Assembly: GCA_964460465.1 (NCBI GenBank)
Contig: CAYWSB010000149.1
Span: 1 to 12,854, forward strand
Reading direction: 5' to 3'
Length of the DNA: 12,854 nt
Source of the DNA: SLRI01 sp964460465
GTDB lineage: Bacteria > Pseudomonadota > Alphaproteobacteria > Geminicoccales > Geminicoccaceae
Below the pieces are notes generated by a model. That model had not been told where the DNA came from. It saw only the letters and a program-made list of their open reading frames with translations, and searched no databases. Below are positions 1 to 5,960 of this stretch, piece after piece (the first letter of the stretch is position 1; each line of letters begins with the position of its first letter). A program made the translations under genes and the position numbers.

Positions 1-55
1 GTCTTGCCGACGCCGCCCTTGACGTTGCCGACGGCGAGGATCATGCGATCATGTG
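1..55. repeat. Terminal overlap (copy of 12800-12854); circular junction
   Basis: These 55 bases are repeated exactly at the end of the window. An exact, short overlap at both ends of a contig is the usual signature of an assembled circle, so positions 1-44 are the first codons of parA again (its ATG is the complement of 42-44) and not a separate gene. The unique circle length is 12,799 bp. A linear element with terminal direct repeats would look the same, but nothing else here suggests a linear replicon. Confidence 0.93.
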
Positions 56-157
56 TAATGCGCTTAGCACCTGGAGCGCAATACATTTGATTGCGAGGTG
101 ATATACAAACGGCTACAGCTTATAATTTCGTTGCCGGCCGCCAAAAACTTTTTTGTA

Positions 158-199
158 TGCACCATGTGCACACGCCCATATACTCGTGCAACAATGCAC
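158..199. promoter_or_regulatory. Candidate operator of the toxin-antitoxin operon (TGCAC half-sites)
   Basis: Four copies of the half-site TGCAC/GTGCA lie here in two inverted pairs: TGCAC-cat-GTGCA at 158-170 and GTGCA-acaa-TGCAC at 186-199. They precede the antitoxin start by about 40 bases. A TATAAT hexamer sits at 121-126 and a TATACT at 179-184, but neither has a convincing -35 box at the right distance. RHH antitoxins of the DUF1778 family usually repress their own operon together with the toxin, so paired half-sites are expected here. Binding by this particular antitoxin is inferred. Confidence 0.45.
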
Positions 200-235
200 A
201 GCCATCGCAGGATGGAAGAGACGAGAGGCCGCCAC

Positions 236-526
236 ATGGACACGCACACCCTGAACCCGTCGCGACGCGACCGAACGATCAACATCCGCGTGTTGCCGGG
301 CGAGCAAGCAGTCATCGACCGCGCCGCCGCCGCCGTTGGCAAGAACCGCTCGGACTTTATGCTTGAGGCGGCTCGCCGGGAGGCGGAGAACGTTCTTCTC
401 GACCGCCGCATGTTCATGCTCGACGACGAGGCATACCGGAAGTTTATCGAGCGTCTCGACGCACCGCCTCGGCGGAACGAAAAGCTGCGCAGACTGCTCA
501 CGACCAAGGCCCCTTGGGAAGCCTGA
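236..526 (+). CDS. TacA-like DUF1778 antitoxin (RHH)
   Basis: This 96-aa protein is the antitoxin of the GNAT toxin encoded next to it. Residues 11-50 (RDRTINIRV, then two helices ending in FMLEAARREAE) form the ribbon-helix-helix DNA-binding domain. The C-terminal arm, FMLDDEAYRKFIERLDAPP followed by NEKLRRLL and APW, matches the segment with which TacA-type antitoxins wrap and block the acetyltransferase. I chose ATG 236 because GAGAGG lies about 7 bases upstream and the length fits the family; ATG 212 and 194 in the same frame are possible but have poor ribosome-binding sites. The gene is transcribed away from parA across the circular junction. It probably represses its own promoter through the TGCAC half-sites upstream. 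Confidence 0.9.
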   Translation: MDTHTLNPSRRDRTINIRVLPGEQAVIDRAAAAVGKNRSDFMLEAARREAENVLLDRRMFMLDDEAYRKFIERLDAPPRRNEKLRRLLTTKAPWEA

Positions 527-600
527 CCTTACGGTAAACGCCGGAGGGGGCGGGCTCGGCTGGGGTAGCCATACATCGTCGCTGCTGCTAGCGTGACGAC

Positions 601-1131
601 ATGGCAAAGCAAGAGCCAGAAGTCGTGCAGTCAGTGATGGCGCCAAGCGCACCGGAGCCCCTCGGGGAGGGCCACGAGTTCAATGTCTTCGACTGCGGCA
701 ATGACGACCTCAACAACTGGCTGAGGAAGTTCGCCCGTAAGAACGCGCGAGACGACACGTCGCGCACCTACGTGGTCTGCGTCGATAACCAGGTGGTTGC
801 CTACTACTGCTTGGCCGTCGGCTCAGTCGATCACAAGTGCGCGCCGCGCAAGTGGCGTCACGGAAGGCCCAACCCCATTCCAATGATGGTGCTCGGCCGC
901 TTGGCGGTTGATCGTGACTGGCAGGGAAAGTACGTGGGTTCGGGTCTGCTGAAAGATGCGGTCAAGCGGACACTGGAGGCTGCTGAAATTGCCGGGATCC
1001 ACGGGATCGTCGTGCATGCAATCTCCGACGAAGCCAAGCGGTTCTACGAGGAGCGTGGCTTCGAGGTTTCGCCGATAGCGGAGATGACAATGATGGTCAC
1101 CTTGAAGGATGCCGCGGCGAACCTTGAGTGA
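601..1131 (+). CDS. TacT-like GNAT acetyltransferase toxin
   Basis: The protein is a 176-aa Gcn5-related N-acetyltransferase of the toxin subgroup. Members acetylate the amino group of aminoacyl-tRNAs and stop translation. FDCGN at residues 30-34 and the following LNNWL are typical of the N-terminus. RLAVDRDWQGKYVGSGLL (100-117) is the acetyl-CoA pyrophosphate-binding loop, and RFYEERGF (147-154) carries the tyrosine (Tyr149) used in catalysis in this family. In the loop the common QGxG is QGKY, a change at the second glycine worth noting. The start is ATG 601; an in-frame TAG at 589 rules out an earlier one, and ATG 637 is the alternative. The gap to the antitoxin is 74 bases, unusual because these pairs commonly overlap. 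The gene converges with the initiator gene, with 14 bases between their ends. Confidence 0.9.
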   Translation: MAKQEPEVVQSVMAPSAPEPLGEGHEFNVFDCGNDDLNNWLRKFARKNARDDTSRTYVVCVDNQVVAYYCLAVGSVDHKCAPRKWRHGRPNPIPMMVLGRLAVDRDWQGKYVGSGLLKDAVKRTLEAAEIAGIHGIVVHAISDEAKRFYEERGFEVSPIAEMTMMVTLKDAAANLE

Positions 1132-1145
1132 GCCTTCCGCCGACG

Positions 1146-2051
1146 CTACTCGCCCTCGATGAGGGTCAGGCGGAAGCCGCGCGGCAGTCTGCCGGGCTTG
1201 GTCCGGTCGCGGTAGAGAGTGACGAGCTCGCTCCGGTCCTTGCGGTCGATGCGGATGCCGTACTCGGGCAGGGGTTGGCGGGCGGCGATGTGCTTCACCA
1301 TCCGCCGGAACTCCTTGAGCTGGCTGGTGACGCCGGACTGCTTGTGCAGGGTCTCCAGGCGGAAGGAGAACGCCGGCACCTCGGCCTTGTCGGGAACAGC
1401 CTTGCGGGCTAGGCGGTAGAGCCAGCGCTCGATGCCGCCGGTGAGCTGGAAGTAGTCGGGATGGACGGCAAGGATGTCCCGCCGGCGGAGAATGGCGTTG
1501 TAGAGCCAGGGCGGCAGCTCGATCTCCCACGGCCTTGCCGGGTCCGGCTCGCCGTCGGGGTCATCCTGGGTGAAGTGCACGCGGGTGTACTTCTTCGGGA
1601 TCTTGAAGCCGCAGAGCCAGTGGAACCCGCTTTCCTCTCCGCTCTCCAGCTGGTCCTGGCTGCGGATGTTGGTGATGACGAGCGTCGCCATGAGCCGCCG
1701 GATCGCCTGGGCCAGCTCGCGGTAGTCCTTGCCGCCGGTCCCGCGGCCGATCTGGCGCAGGCAGTCGTAGGGGACGAACTGGACGCGCGGGGACGGCTTG
1801 CGCGCGGCTTCGATCGCCTCGTTCAAGTGCGAGGCGGCGAAGATGATCAGGTCCCAGTCCCAGACAGTGGCGATCGAAAAGCGGCTATCCGCCGCGACGC
1901 TGAGGGAAAGGCCGTTCTTCCGGAAGACTATGGGCTTCGTTCGCCGCTTCTGAAGGGCGAGGAAGGGATACTCCATGGCGTCGCGGTTGTCCCGCCAGGG
2001 CGGGTCGACGGCGCTAACGGTGAACATGTCGAGCTGGACGAGCTCTCCCAT
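1146..2051 (-). CDS. repA: Plasmid replication initiator (RPA family)
   Basis: This 301-aa initiator belongs to the RPA ('replication initiator protein A', PF10134) family common on alphaproteobacterial plasmids. The family hallmarks are readable: MEYPFLALQKRR near residues 26-37, a central SIATVWDWDLIIFAASHLNEA segment (59-79, shown in part), and WLYRLARKA at 210-218, part of the winged-helix DNA-binding region. It should bind the iterons just upstream of its own start and open the origin. I chose ATG 2051; in-frame GTG 2084 and TTG 2087 would place the start inside the first iteron and add residues unlike the family. No clear Shine-Dalgarno sequence precedes the ATG. Iteron binding next to the start suggests autorepression. 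The gene is full length with no visible damage. Confidence 0.93.
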   Translation of the reverse strand: MGELVQLDMFTVSAVDPPWRDNRDAMEYPFLALQKRRTKPIVFRKNGLSLSVAADSRFSIATVWDWDLIIFAASHLNEAIEAARKPSPRVQFVPYDCLRQIGRGTGGKDYRELAQAIRRLMATLVITNIRSQDQLESGEESGFHWLCGFKIPKKYTRVHFTQDDPDGEPDPARPWEIELPPWLYNAILRRRDILAVHPDYFQLTGGIERWLYRLARKAVPDKAEVPAFSFRLETLHKQSGVTSQLKEFRRMVKHIAARQPLPEYGIRIDRKDRSELVTLYRDRTKPGRLPRGFRLTLIEGE

Positions 2052-2091
2052 GCCCGCGACGCTAGCACTCGGGGTTTCACCCACCAACCAG

Positions 2092-2122
2092 ATCTTGTGG
2101 AGCGGAACCTAAATCTTGTGGA
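2092..2122. promoter_or_regulatory. Paired ATCTTGTGGA repeats with a DnaA-box-like site
   Basis: ATCTTGTGGA occurs at 2092-2101 and again at 2113-2122, 21 bases apart, between iterons 1 and 2. The second continues as TGTGGATGA, one base from the reverse complement of the DnaA box TTATCCACA. A pair of host DnaA sites beside iterons is common in plasmid origins. That DnaA binds here is inferred from sequence similarity only. Confidence 0.5.
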
Positions 2123-2246
2123 TGAACTCGGGGTTTCACACACTGCGGCTTCGGGGTTTCACACACTAAAGCTCGGGGTTTCACCCACCGAAAAGCCGAA
2201 TTGGGCCTTCCACATCAACGGCTTCCAGCTCTTAAACGCTTAAACC

Positions 2247-2268
2247 CTCCCTTCGGGAGTCTTTCCTT
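2247..2268. other. Small stem-loop between iterons 4 and 5
   Basis: CTCCC (2247-2251) pairs with GGGAG (2255-2259) around TTC and is followed by TCTTTCCTTT. It could be a weak terminator on the plus strand or part of the origin structure. The stem is only five base pairs and the T-tract is interrupted, so the role is open. Confidence 0.3.
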
Positions 2269-2343
2269 TAAACGCCAGGGCCCTGTGGAAGAGCTCGTGG
2301 TTTCACACAACACGACGAGACCGCGCCCTTGGGCGCATGCGGA

Positions 2344-2499
2344 ATCGGCCTATGGCCGATCGGTCTAGCGGAGCCGTCCCGTTACTGCGGGCTTCGCCCG
2401 CCGGGACGGCCGGTCTGTTCGGCGGCCCTCGCTATCGCTCGGGCCAAGGGTTCGCTTGGCAGGAAAGAGGGTCCGGCATCAACGACCGGGCTCTTCCCG
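2344..2499 (+). other. Hairpin-rich region downstream of the origin (possible structured RNA)
   Basis: This gene-free stretch holds consecutive perfect stems. ATCGGCC/GGCCGAT lie at 2344-2360. A compound hairpin at 2373-2410 has GCCGTCCCG/CGGGACGGC outside and GCGGGC/GCCCGC inside, 15 base pairs with one 5-base bulge. GCCAAG/CTTGGC lie at 2443-2460. At 2462-2497 a nested pair combines GGAAAGAG/CTCTTCC and CCGG/CCGG. It may be a leader of the small ORFs that follow, a replication-control RNA, or single-strand structure at the origin. No promoter is obvious, so the strand is a guess. GC-rich DNA forms short stems by chance; the 15-bp compound stem is the strongest evidence. Confidence 0.45.
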
Positions 2500-2618
2500 T
2501 CCCGTGGCGCGGCCCGGCACAAACGCCAGCCTCGGCGCCCTCAAACAGGGGTTGTTCAAGCATGGGGGAACAGCAACCATTGCGTTTCCCTTCAGGAGCA
2601 AGCGAGGCGAGGTGCGCG

Positions 2619-2792
2619 ATGCCAGTGAGAGACGCGACGCCGGAGGACATCGACGAGATGAACCGGATCCGCGGCGAGGGCTGGACGGTGTTCATTCCAT
2701 CCCCGGTGCGGCCAAAGACGACGACCAAGCCTTCCCGGCAGCCCCCGACGGACGGCGAAGCGAAGCCTGAGCCGGACGGTGACGAGACATGA
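2619..2792 (+). CDS. Small acidic hypothetical protein, 57 aa
   Basis: I do not recognise this protein. It starts MPVRDATPEDIDEMNRIRGE and ends in a proline-, lysine- and aspartate-rich tail (KPEPDGDET), so it probably has one short helical N-terminal segment and a disordered C-terminus. GAGGCGAGG lies about 7 bases before ATG 2619, a good ribosome-binding site. An in-frame ATG at 2562, with AGGGG ten bases upstream, would add 19 residues. The last codons overlap the next small ORF by ATGA. The combination of a good ribosome-binding site and the coupled downstream ORFs is the main reason to regard it as real. Confidence 0.5.
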   Translation: MPVRDATPEDIDEMNRIRGEGWTVFIPSPVRPKTTTKPSRQPPTDGEAKPEPDGDET

Positions 2793-2848
2793 GCGAGGGG
2801 TCATTGCCCCCGCTGCCCCTGGCCGAGCTGGGCAAAGCGGCCTCATGA
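2789..2848 (+). CDS. 19-aa micro-ORF coupled by ATGA overlap
   Basis: Its ATG (2789) overlaps the stop of the 57-aa ORF as ATGA, and its own stop again overlaps the ATG of the next ORF as ATGA. The product would be a 19-residue peptide starting MSEGSLPPLPLAEL. There is no independent ribosome-binding site, so translation would depend on reinitiation. It may be a translational relay and not a functional peptide, or chance. Confidence 0.28.
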   Translation: MSEGSLPPLPLAELGKAAS

Positions 2849-2934
2849 AGAAGAAGAAGAAGCGTTTTAAGGCCCGCAGAGTGAGATCGCCCGTCTCGCC
2901 GGTGCTTCCCTACCAGCCGGCGCCGCCTCGTTGA
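2845..2934 (+). CDS. 29-aa strongly basic micro-ORF
   Basis: This ORF starts with ATGA overlap on the preceding 19-aa ORF. Its peptide begins MKKKKKRFKARRVRS and ends in a proline-rich stretch, which would suit a nucleic-acid-binding peptide. It is the third member of a chain of ORFs each joined by ATGA. Two hairpins (2941-2955 and 2967-2981) follow immediately. I know of no family. Composition and architecture are the only support. Confidence 0.3.
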   Translation: MKKKKKRFKARRVRSPVSPVLPYQPAPPR

Positions 2935-2940
2935 CGCTGC

Positions 2941-2981
2941 CCCGGTTTTTCCGGGCCGTGGGCGCCCCTCGCTGGGCGAGG
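2941..2981 (+). terminator. Two tandem hairpins after the micro-ORF chain
   Basis: CCCGG-ttttt-CCGGG (2941-2955) is followed by CCTCGC-tgg-GCGAGG (2967-2981). They start seven bases after the last stop codon, where a terminator would be expected, but no T-tract follows either stem. A factor-independent terminator is therefore doubtful. Confidence 0.3.
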
Positions 2982-3274
2982 CCGCCCGTCCCTGGGCCCG
3001 GTCCGACCGTGGCCGGGACTTGCTTCCCTGCCCCGGTCGCCGTAGCCATGGGTCATGGCGCACCCGGCTTCGACCGGCGGACGCGGTTTTCGTGGACCTC
3101 GCGTCGCGGCCGGAACGGCGAAGTCAGGCGCCTTCGCTTCCACGACCCGCAAGGGGCCGTGGAGCGTGGCTCGGCTCGGCGAGGCACGCCATGGCACGGC
3201 ACGGGTCCTGCAGGGCAAGGAATGGCCTGCAGGCGCAAGACAGGTCTACGTTCCCGACTAGGAGAGTGAAGCCT
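2982..3274. other. Intergenic region without a convincing gene
   Basis: No frame here has a convincing start, ribosome-binding site or family resemblance. The eight-base palindrome CCTGCAGG occurs twice, at 3207-3214 and 3226-3233, so the copies can pair with each other around an 11-base loop. The end of the region supplies the AGGAG ribosome-binding site of the next gene. Confidence 0.5.
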
Positions 3275-3490
3275 ATGTCCGACGTAGAGAAAGCCCGAGC
3301 AGCGAAAGACGAGATCTCGTATGAGGCGGAAGTACCATCGGTTCACGAGGTCGAGGCAGCAATCGAGATGGTGAAGGAGATCATCGCAAAGCTGCCGATC
3401 TTCGCCGACTACCTTGGTGAGGTGGTCAAAGACCTCGAAACCGAGTGGCTCCCGGAGGCCATAGAGGCGCGCAACGCGGCTCTCCGGTAG
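3275..3490 (+). CDS. Small acidic helical hypothetical protein, 71 aa
   Basis: The protein starts MSDVEKARAAKDEISYEAE and is acidic and almost entirely helix-forming; residues 24-60 (EVEAAIEMVKEIIAKLP, then FADYLGEVVKDLE) have a regular hydrophobic spacing suggesting an amphipathic helix pair or short coiled coil. AGGAG (3260-3264) lies ten bases before the ATG. Its composition is less GC-rich than the DNA on either side, and the reading frame is clean, which supports a real gene. I do not recognise a family. It stands alone between two hairpin-rich regions, upstream of the replication operon. Confidence 0.68.
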   Translation: MSDVEKARAAKDEISYEAEVPSVHEVEAAIEMVKEIIAKLPIFADYLGEVVKDLETEWLPEAIEARNAALR

Positions 3491-3550
3491 GCCGAAGACG
3501 AACTGCGGTCGCGGGCGCCCTCGTCGGCCCCGCGGCCGCCCCTTCGGGCC

Positions 3551-3615
3551 GGAAGCTTCCCGCACGCCGCCGTCGACCGGCGATAGTCGCACCCAAATGG
3601 GTGTAACATTAATGT
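3551..3615. promoter_or_regulatory. Cluster of three palindromes upstream of the replication operon
   Basis: GGAAGCTTCC (3551-3560) is a perfect 10-base palindrome, CACCCA-aa-TGGGTG (3590-3603) a perfect inverted repeat and ACATTAATGT (3606-3615) another perfect palindrome. The last two lie at the edge of an AT-richer stretch that precedes the structured leader, a plausible operator-promoter zone. I cannot assign clear -35 and -10 boxes. Confidence 0.4.
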
Positions 3616-3706
3616 GTGTTTTGTTGCACTGAAGTAACGACATCTTTGCCGTTGCTTTGCTTCGATTCGCTCTGCACTCTTCTCACAGCGCCAGTGCTCG
3701 CCCAGG

Positions 3707-3960
3707 GTCTCCGCTCGGAGACTCCCCCGGGAAACAAAGGGTCCGCGAATGCGGGCAACCCTCCCGGATGGGGTTCTCCATCAGGAGGCAACCTTTACAA
3801 GCGATCACTGACGAGGTTTCCGCCTTGGTCTTCGTGCGAGGCGACATGGTCAGGGAAAGCGCTTATTAGCCGCTCCGGACCGGGTCGTTCATACCGCGGA
3901 GGCAACCAGGCCGCGAAACCATGCCTTTTGCGCTCGTTTCATCAAACGGCGCGGCATGGT
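3707..3960 (+). ncRNA. Structured RNA candidate / leader of the helicase operon
   Basis: Five stem-loops follow one another. SL1 is GTCTCC-gctc-GGAGAC (3707-3722). SL2 is GGGT(CCGC-gaat-GCGG)gcaACCC (3739-3761). SL3 is CCTCC..GATGG/CCATC..GGAGG (3760-3788), which hides an AGGAGG motif. SL4 is CTGAC enclosing CGCCT/AGGCG, closed by GTCAG (3808-3853). SL5 has ACCATGCC/GGCATGGT, then GCGC/GCGC, then CGTTT/AAACG around catc (3918-3960), 17 base pairs. GGAGGCAACC occurs twice (3784-3793, 3898-3907). No protein reading frame makes sense here. It precedes the TTG-started ORF by about 40 bases. It could be a cis-acting leader or a separate RNA; it matches no riboswitch or ribozyme class I can name. 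Confidence 0.5.
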
Positions 3961-4002
3961 CTCGTTCGGCCCTACCGCGCCCAGTGCCTGGAGGCGCGGT
4001 CT

Positions 4003-4140
4003 TTGACCACCACCACAACACGCCCGCCCGTACCGGCCGAAGCCGAGGTGGCCCGGCAATCCCTTAACGATGTCATGGCCTATGTCGAGAGCGGCATACG
4101 CTTGAGCACCGCCGATACCGGCGGCTGCACCAGCAGCTAG
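4003..4140 (+). CDS. 45-aa hypothetical protein, TTG start
   Basis: The start is TTG 4003, chosen because a full GGAGG (3990-3994) lies exactly eight bases upstream; no ATG or GTG is usefully placed. The product begins with a run of threonines and RPPVPAEAEVARQ, then SLNDVMAYVESGIRLST, a short helix, and ends in a small polar tail. I recognise no family. It is the first gene after the structured leader, and its stop lies eight bases before the next ORF, so it probably opens the replication operon. The TTG start may keep expression low. Confidence 0.5.
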   Translation: MTTTTTRPPVPAEAEVARQSLNDVMAYVESGIRLSTADTGGCTSS

Positions 4141-4148
4141 CTCTCTCA

Positions 4149-4229
4149 ATGGACGAAGCAACCAAGGGCGAAATCGTCCTCCCGCTCGATCCAGGCTGCA
4201 AGATGCAGCCGATGAAGCCTGGGCCATGA
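4149..4229 (+). CDS. 26-aa micro-ORF coupled to the helicase gene
   Basis: The peptide begins MDEATKGEIVLPLDPGC and its stop TGA overlaps the helicase ATG as ATGA (4226-4229). There is no ribosome-binding site of its own; translation probably continues from the 45-aa ORF whose stop is eight bases upstream. Because the helicase gene also lacks a clear ribosome-binding site, this ORF may be the device that delivers ribosomes to it. Peptide function is unknown. Confidence 0.42.
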   Translation: MDEATKGEIVLPLDPGCKMQPMKPGP

Positions 4230-5926
4230 GCACGACCCCGCCCCCCGAGCCGGATCCGGATCCGGACCAAGAGAAGTGGGACGCGATCCGCCGAGCAGAA
4301 TACGAGGCGGAGCCTGTGGAGGCGTCGGACCCCGATGAGGAGGACGTCATCTATCTGGGCTCCATTCAGCCGCACCAACCGGAGCCGAGCGGCGACGGGC
4401 CGGATGATCCTCGCCGTCGCCGGCGGAGACCATACGGCGATGCGATGCCTTCCGCCGGGCGCCGGTACGGTGGTGGCGGCGACGGTGACGGTCAGGTCGT
4501 CGAGATCGTCAACCCGCGGGCGCCGAGGGAGATGGCGCGCCAGTTCCTCGGGTCGCAGGGGATGGTCGAGGGCCGCTGCATCCTCCGCGCCTGGCGCGGC
4601 CAGGTCTTCCGCTGGACGGAGGAGAGCCACTACCGTGCCTACCCCGAGGCTGACCTCCGCAGCGCGATCTATGCCTGGGCGGAGCAGACCCGAAAGCGGA
4701 ACCAGGACGGTAGCGTTGCGGGGTGGTGCGAGCCGTCCTCGCCCCTGATCGGCAATATCGTCGATGCCCTCGCTGCCCTGGTACTGATCCAGTCGGGCAT
4801 CGAGGCGCCGACCTGGGTGGAGCCGATCAGGCCGGACGAGCAGGCGCCGGTCTGGCTTGGACCTGCCGAGCAGGGCGATCGCCCCCCCGCCGGGGAGTTC
4901 ATCGCCGTGGGAAACGGCGTTTTACACCTGCCGAGCGTCGAGCTGTGGCCCTCGACGCCGGAGTTCTTCGCCGTCACCGCCAGCCCCGTTGTCTGGGACG
5001 AGGCGGCAGCGGCGCCGCAGTGGCAAGAGTTTCTCGGGCAGCTCTGGCCGGACGAGCCGGACTCGATCGAGGCCCTCCAGGAGGTCTTCGGCTACATCGT
5101 CTCGGGCAACACGACGCTGCAGAGCATCCCCATGCTCATCGGCCCGCCTAGAAGCGGAAAGGGAACGATCGCAAGGGTGTTGACGTCGATCGTCGGATCC
5201 GAGGCCACCTGCAGTCCCTCCCTCGCAGGCCTCGGCGGAAACTTCGGCCTGGAGCCTTTGATCGGCAAGTCCCTGGCCATGATCAGCGACGCCAGGATCG
5301 GCCAAAAGACCGACAGGCACGCTGTGCTCGAGCGCCTCCTCACCGTCTCCGGCGAGGACGGCGTAACCGTCGATCGAAAACATCAGTCGGCCTGGACCGG
5401 TCGTCTGCCGACCCGGTTTTTTATCCTCTCGAACGATCTGCCACAGATCCCGGACACGTCGGGGGCTTTGGAAAGCAGGCTGGTGCTGATGAAACTTCAG
5501 CGGAGCTTTGCCGGCCGGGAGGACCGGGAGCTCACGCAGAAGCTGCTGGCCGAGGCGCCCGGCATTCTCCGCTGGGCCGTCGAAGGATGGCACCGGCTGC
5601 GCGCCCGGGGCCGGTTCATTCAACCGGAAAGCGGCAGGGACGGCCTGCGGGTCATGCGCGACCTGGCCTCGCCGGTCTGGGCGTTCCTCTGTGACTGCTG
5701 CGAGATTGCGGACGATGCGGAGGTCGGCGTCGACGAGCTGTACCGGGCGTACCAAGAGTGGATCGCCGCGCAGGGCCGGAAGGCAGGAGGCAAGGAGCAG
5801 TTCGGACGCGACCTCCGCGCCGCCTTTCCCAAGCTTGAGGTGAGCCGCCCGGGCGCTCGTGCTCGGTCCGGCGAGAAGCCGGAGAGGCCGAGGATCTACT
5901 CCGGCATCCGGTTGCGCCTGTCATGA
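4226..5926 (+). CDS. SF3 helicase, P4/D5-like phage-plasmid replication protein
   Basis: This 566-aa ATPase resembles the helicase half of phage P4 alpha-type and D5-type replication proteins. Residues 1-90 are acidic, proline- and arginine-rich and probably disordered. Residues 95-290 correspond to the D5_N-like region. The SF3 helicase core follows: Walker A GPPRSGKGT (306-314), Walker B-like SLAMISDAR (349-357) and the sensor segment FFILSNDLPQIPD (398-410) followed by the SR pair (417-418). The C-terminal 85 residues (VDELYRAYQEWIAAQGR) look like the usual winged-helix tail. No archaeo-eukaryotic primase domain is present, so it should unwind DNA but needs priming elsewhere. The start is ATG 4226, coupled by ATGA to the 26-aa ORF. 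It heads the main proteins of the operon. Confidence 0.9.
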   Translation: MSTTPPPEPDPDPDQEKWDAIRRAEYEAEPVEASDPDEEDVIYLGSIQPHQPEPSGDGPDDPRRRRRRPYGDAMPSAGRRYGGGGDGDGQVVEIVNPRAPREMARQFLGSQGMVEGRCILRAWRGQVFRWTEESHYRAYPEADLRSAIYAWAEQTRKRNQDGSVAGWCEPSSPLIGNIVDALAALVLIQSGIEAPTWVEPIRPDEQAPVWLGPAEQGDRPPAGEFIAVGNGVLHLPSVELWPSTPEFFAVTASPVVWDEAAAAPQWQEFLGQLWPDEPDSIEALQEVFGYIVSGNTTLQSIPMLIGPPRSGKGTIARVLTSIVGSEATCSPSLAGLGGNFGLEPLIGKSLAMISDARIGQKTDRHAVLERLLTVSGEDGVTVDRKHQSAWTGRLPTRFFILSNDLPQIPDTSGALESRLVLMKLQRSFAGREDRELTQKLLAEAPGILRWAVEGWHRLRARGRFIQPESGRDGLRVMRDLASPVWAFLCDCCEIADDAEVGVDELYRAYQEWIAAQGRKAGGKEQFGRDLRAAFPKLEVSRPGARARSGEKPERPRIYSGIRLRLS

Positions 5927-5960
5927 ACCCCTTTGTTCCCAACTTTCGAAAGGACTCCCC

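Larger units (their letters stand above)
2068..2311. repeat. Iteron array, probable origin of vegetative replication
   Basis: Five copies of an 18-base repeat, ctcGGGGTTTCACMCAC plus one base, begin at 2068, 2127, 2150, 2172 and 2294. Copies 1 and 4 are identical (CCCACC ending), copies 2 and 3 differ by one base (CACACT ending), and copy 5 has one G-to-T change in the core. Starts 2, 3 and 4 are 23 and 22 bases apart, about two helical turns, as in classic iterons; copies 1 and 5 are outliers. All are in the same orientation and sit directly upstream of the initiator gene. A TTTAAA-containing, less GC-rich patch (2230-2272) between copies 4 and 5 is a candidate unwinding element. Confidence 0.88.

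Noticed and set aside
1461..2243. Long plus-strand open frame across the initiator gene
   Set aside because: It is antisense to a clear RPA-family initiator; its protein is a shadow of GC-rich coding DNA.
2337..2618. Upstream extension of the 57-aa ORF to 151 aa
   Set aside because: The extension covers perfect hairpins and gives no sensible protein; a better start with a ribosome-binding site is at 2619.
3055..3261. 68-codon plus-strand ORF before the 71-aa gene
   Set aside because: No ribosome-binding site, low-complexity Gly/Arg/Ala composition, and its stop lies in the next gene's ribosome-binding region.
4922..5755. Long minus-strand open frame opposite the helicase gene
   Set aside because: The plus strand encodes conserved SF3 motifs; the minus frame shows no motif or ribosome-binding site.
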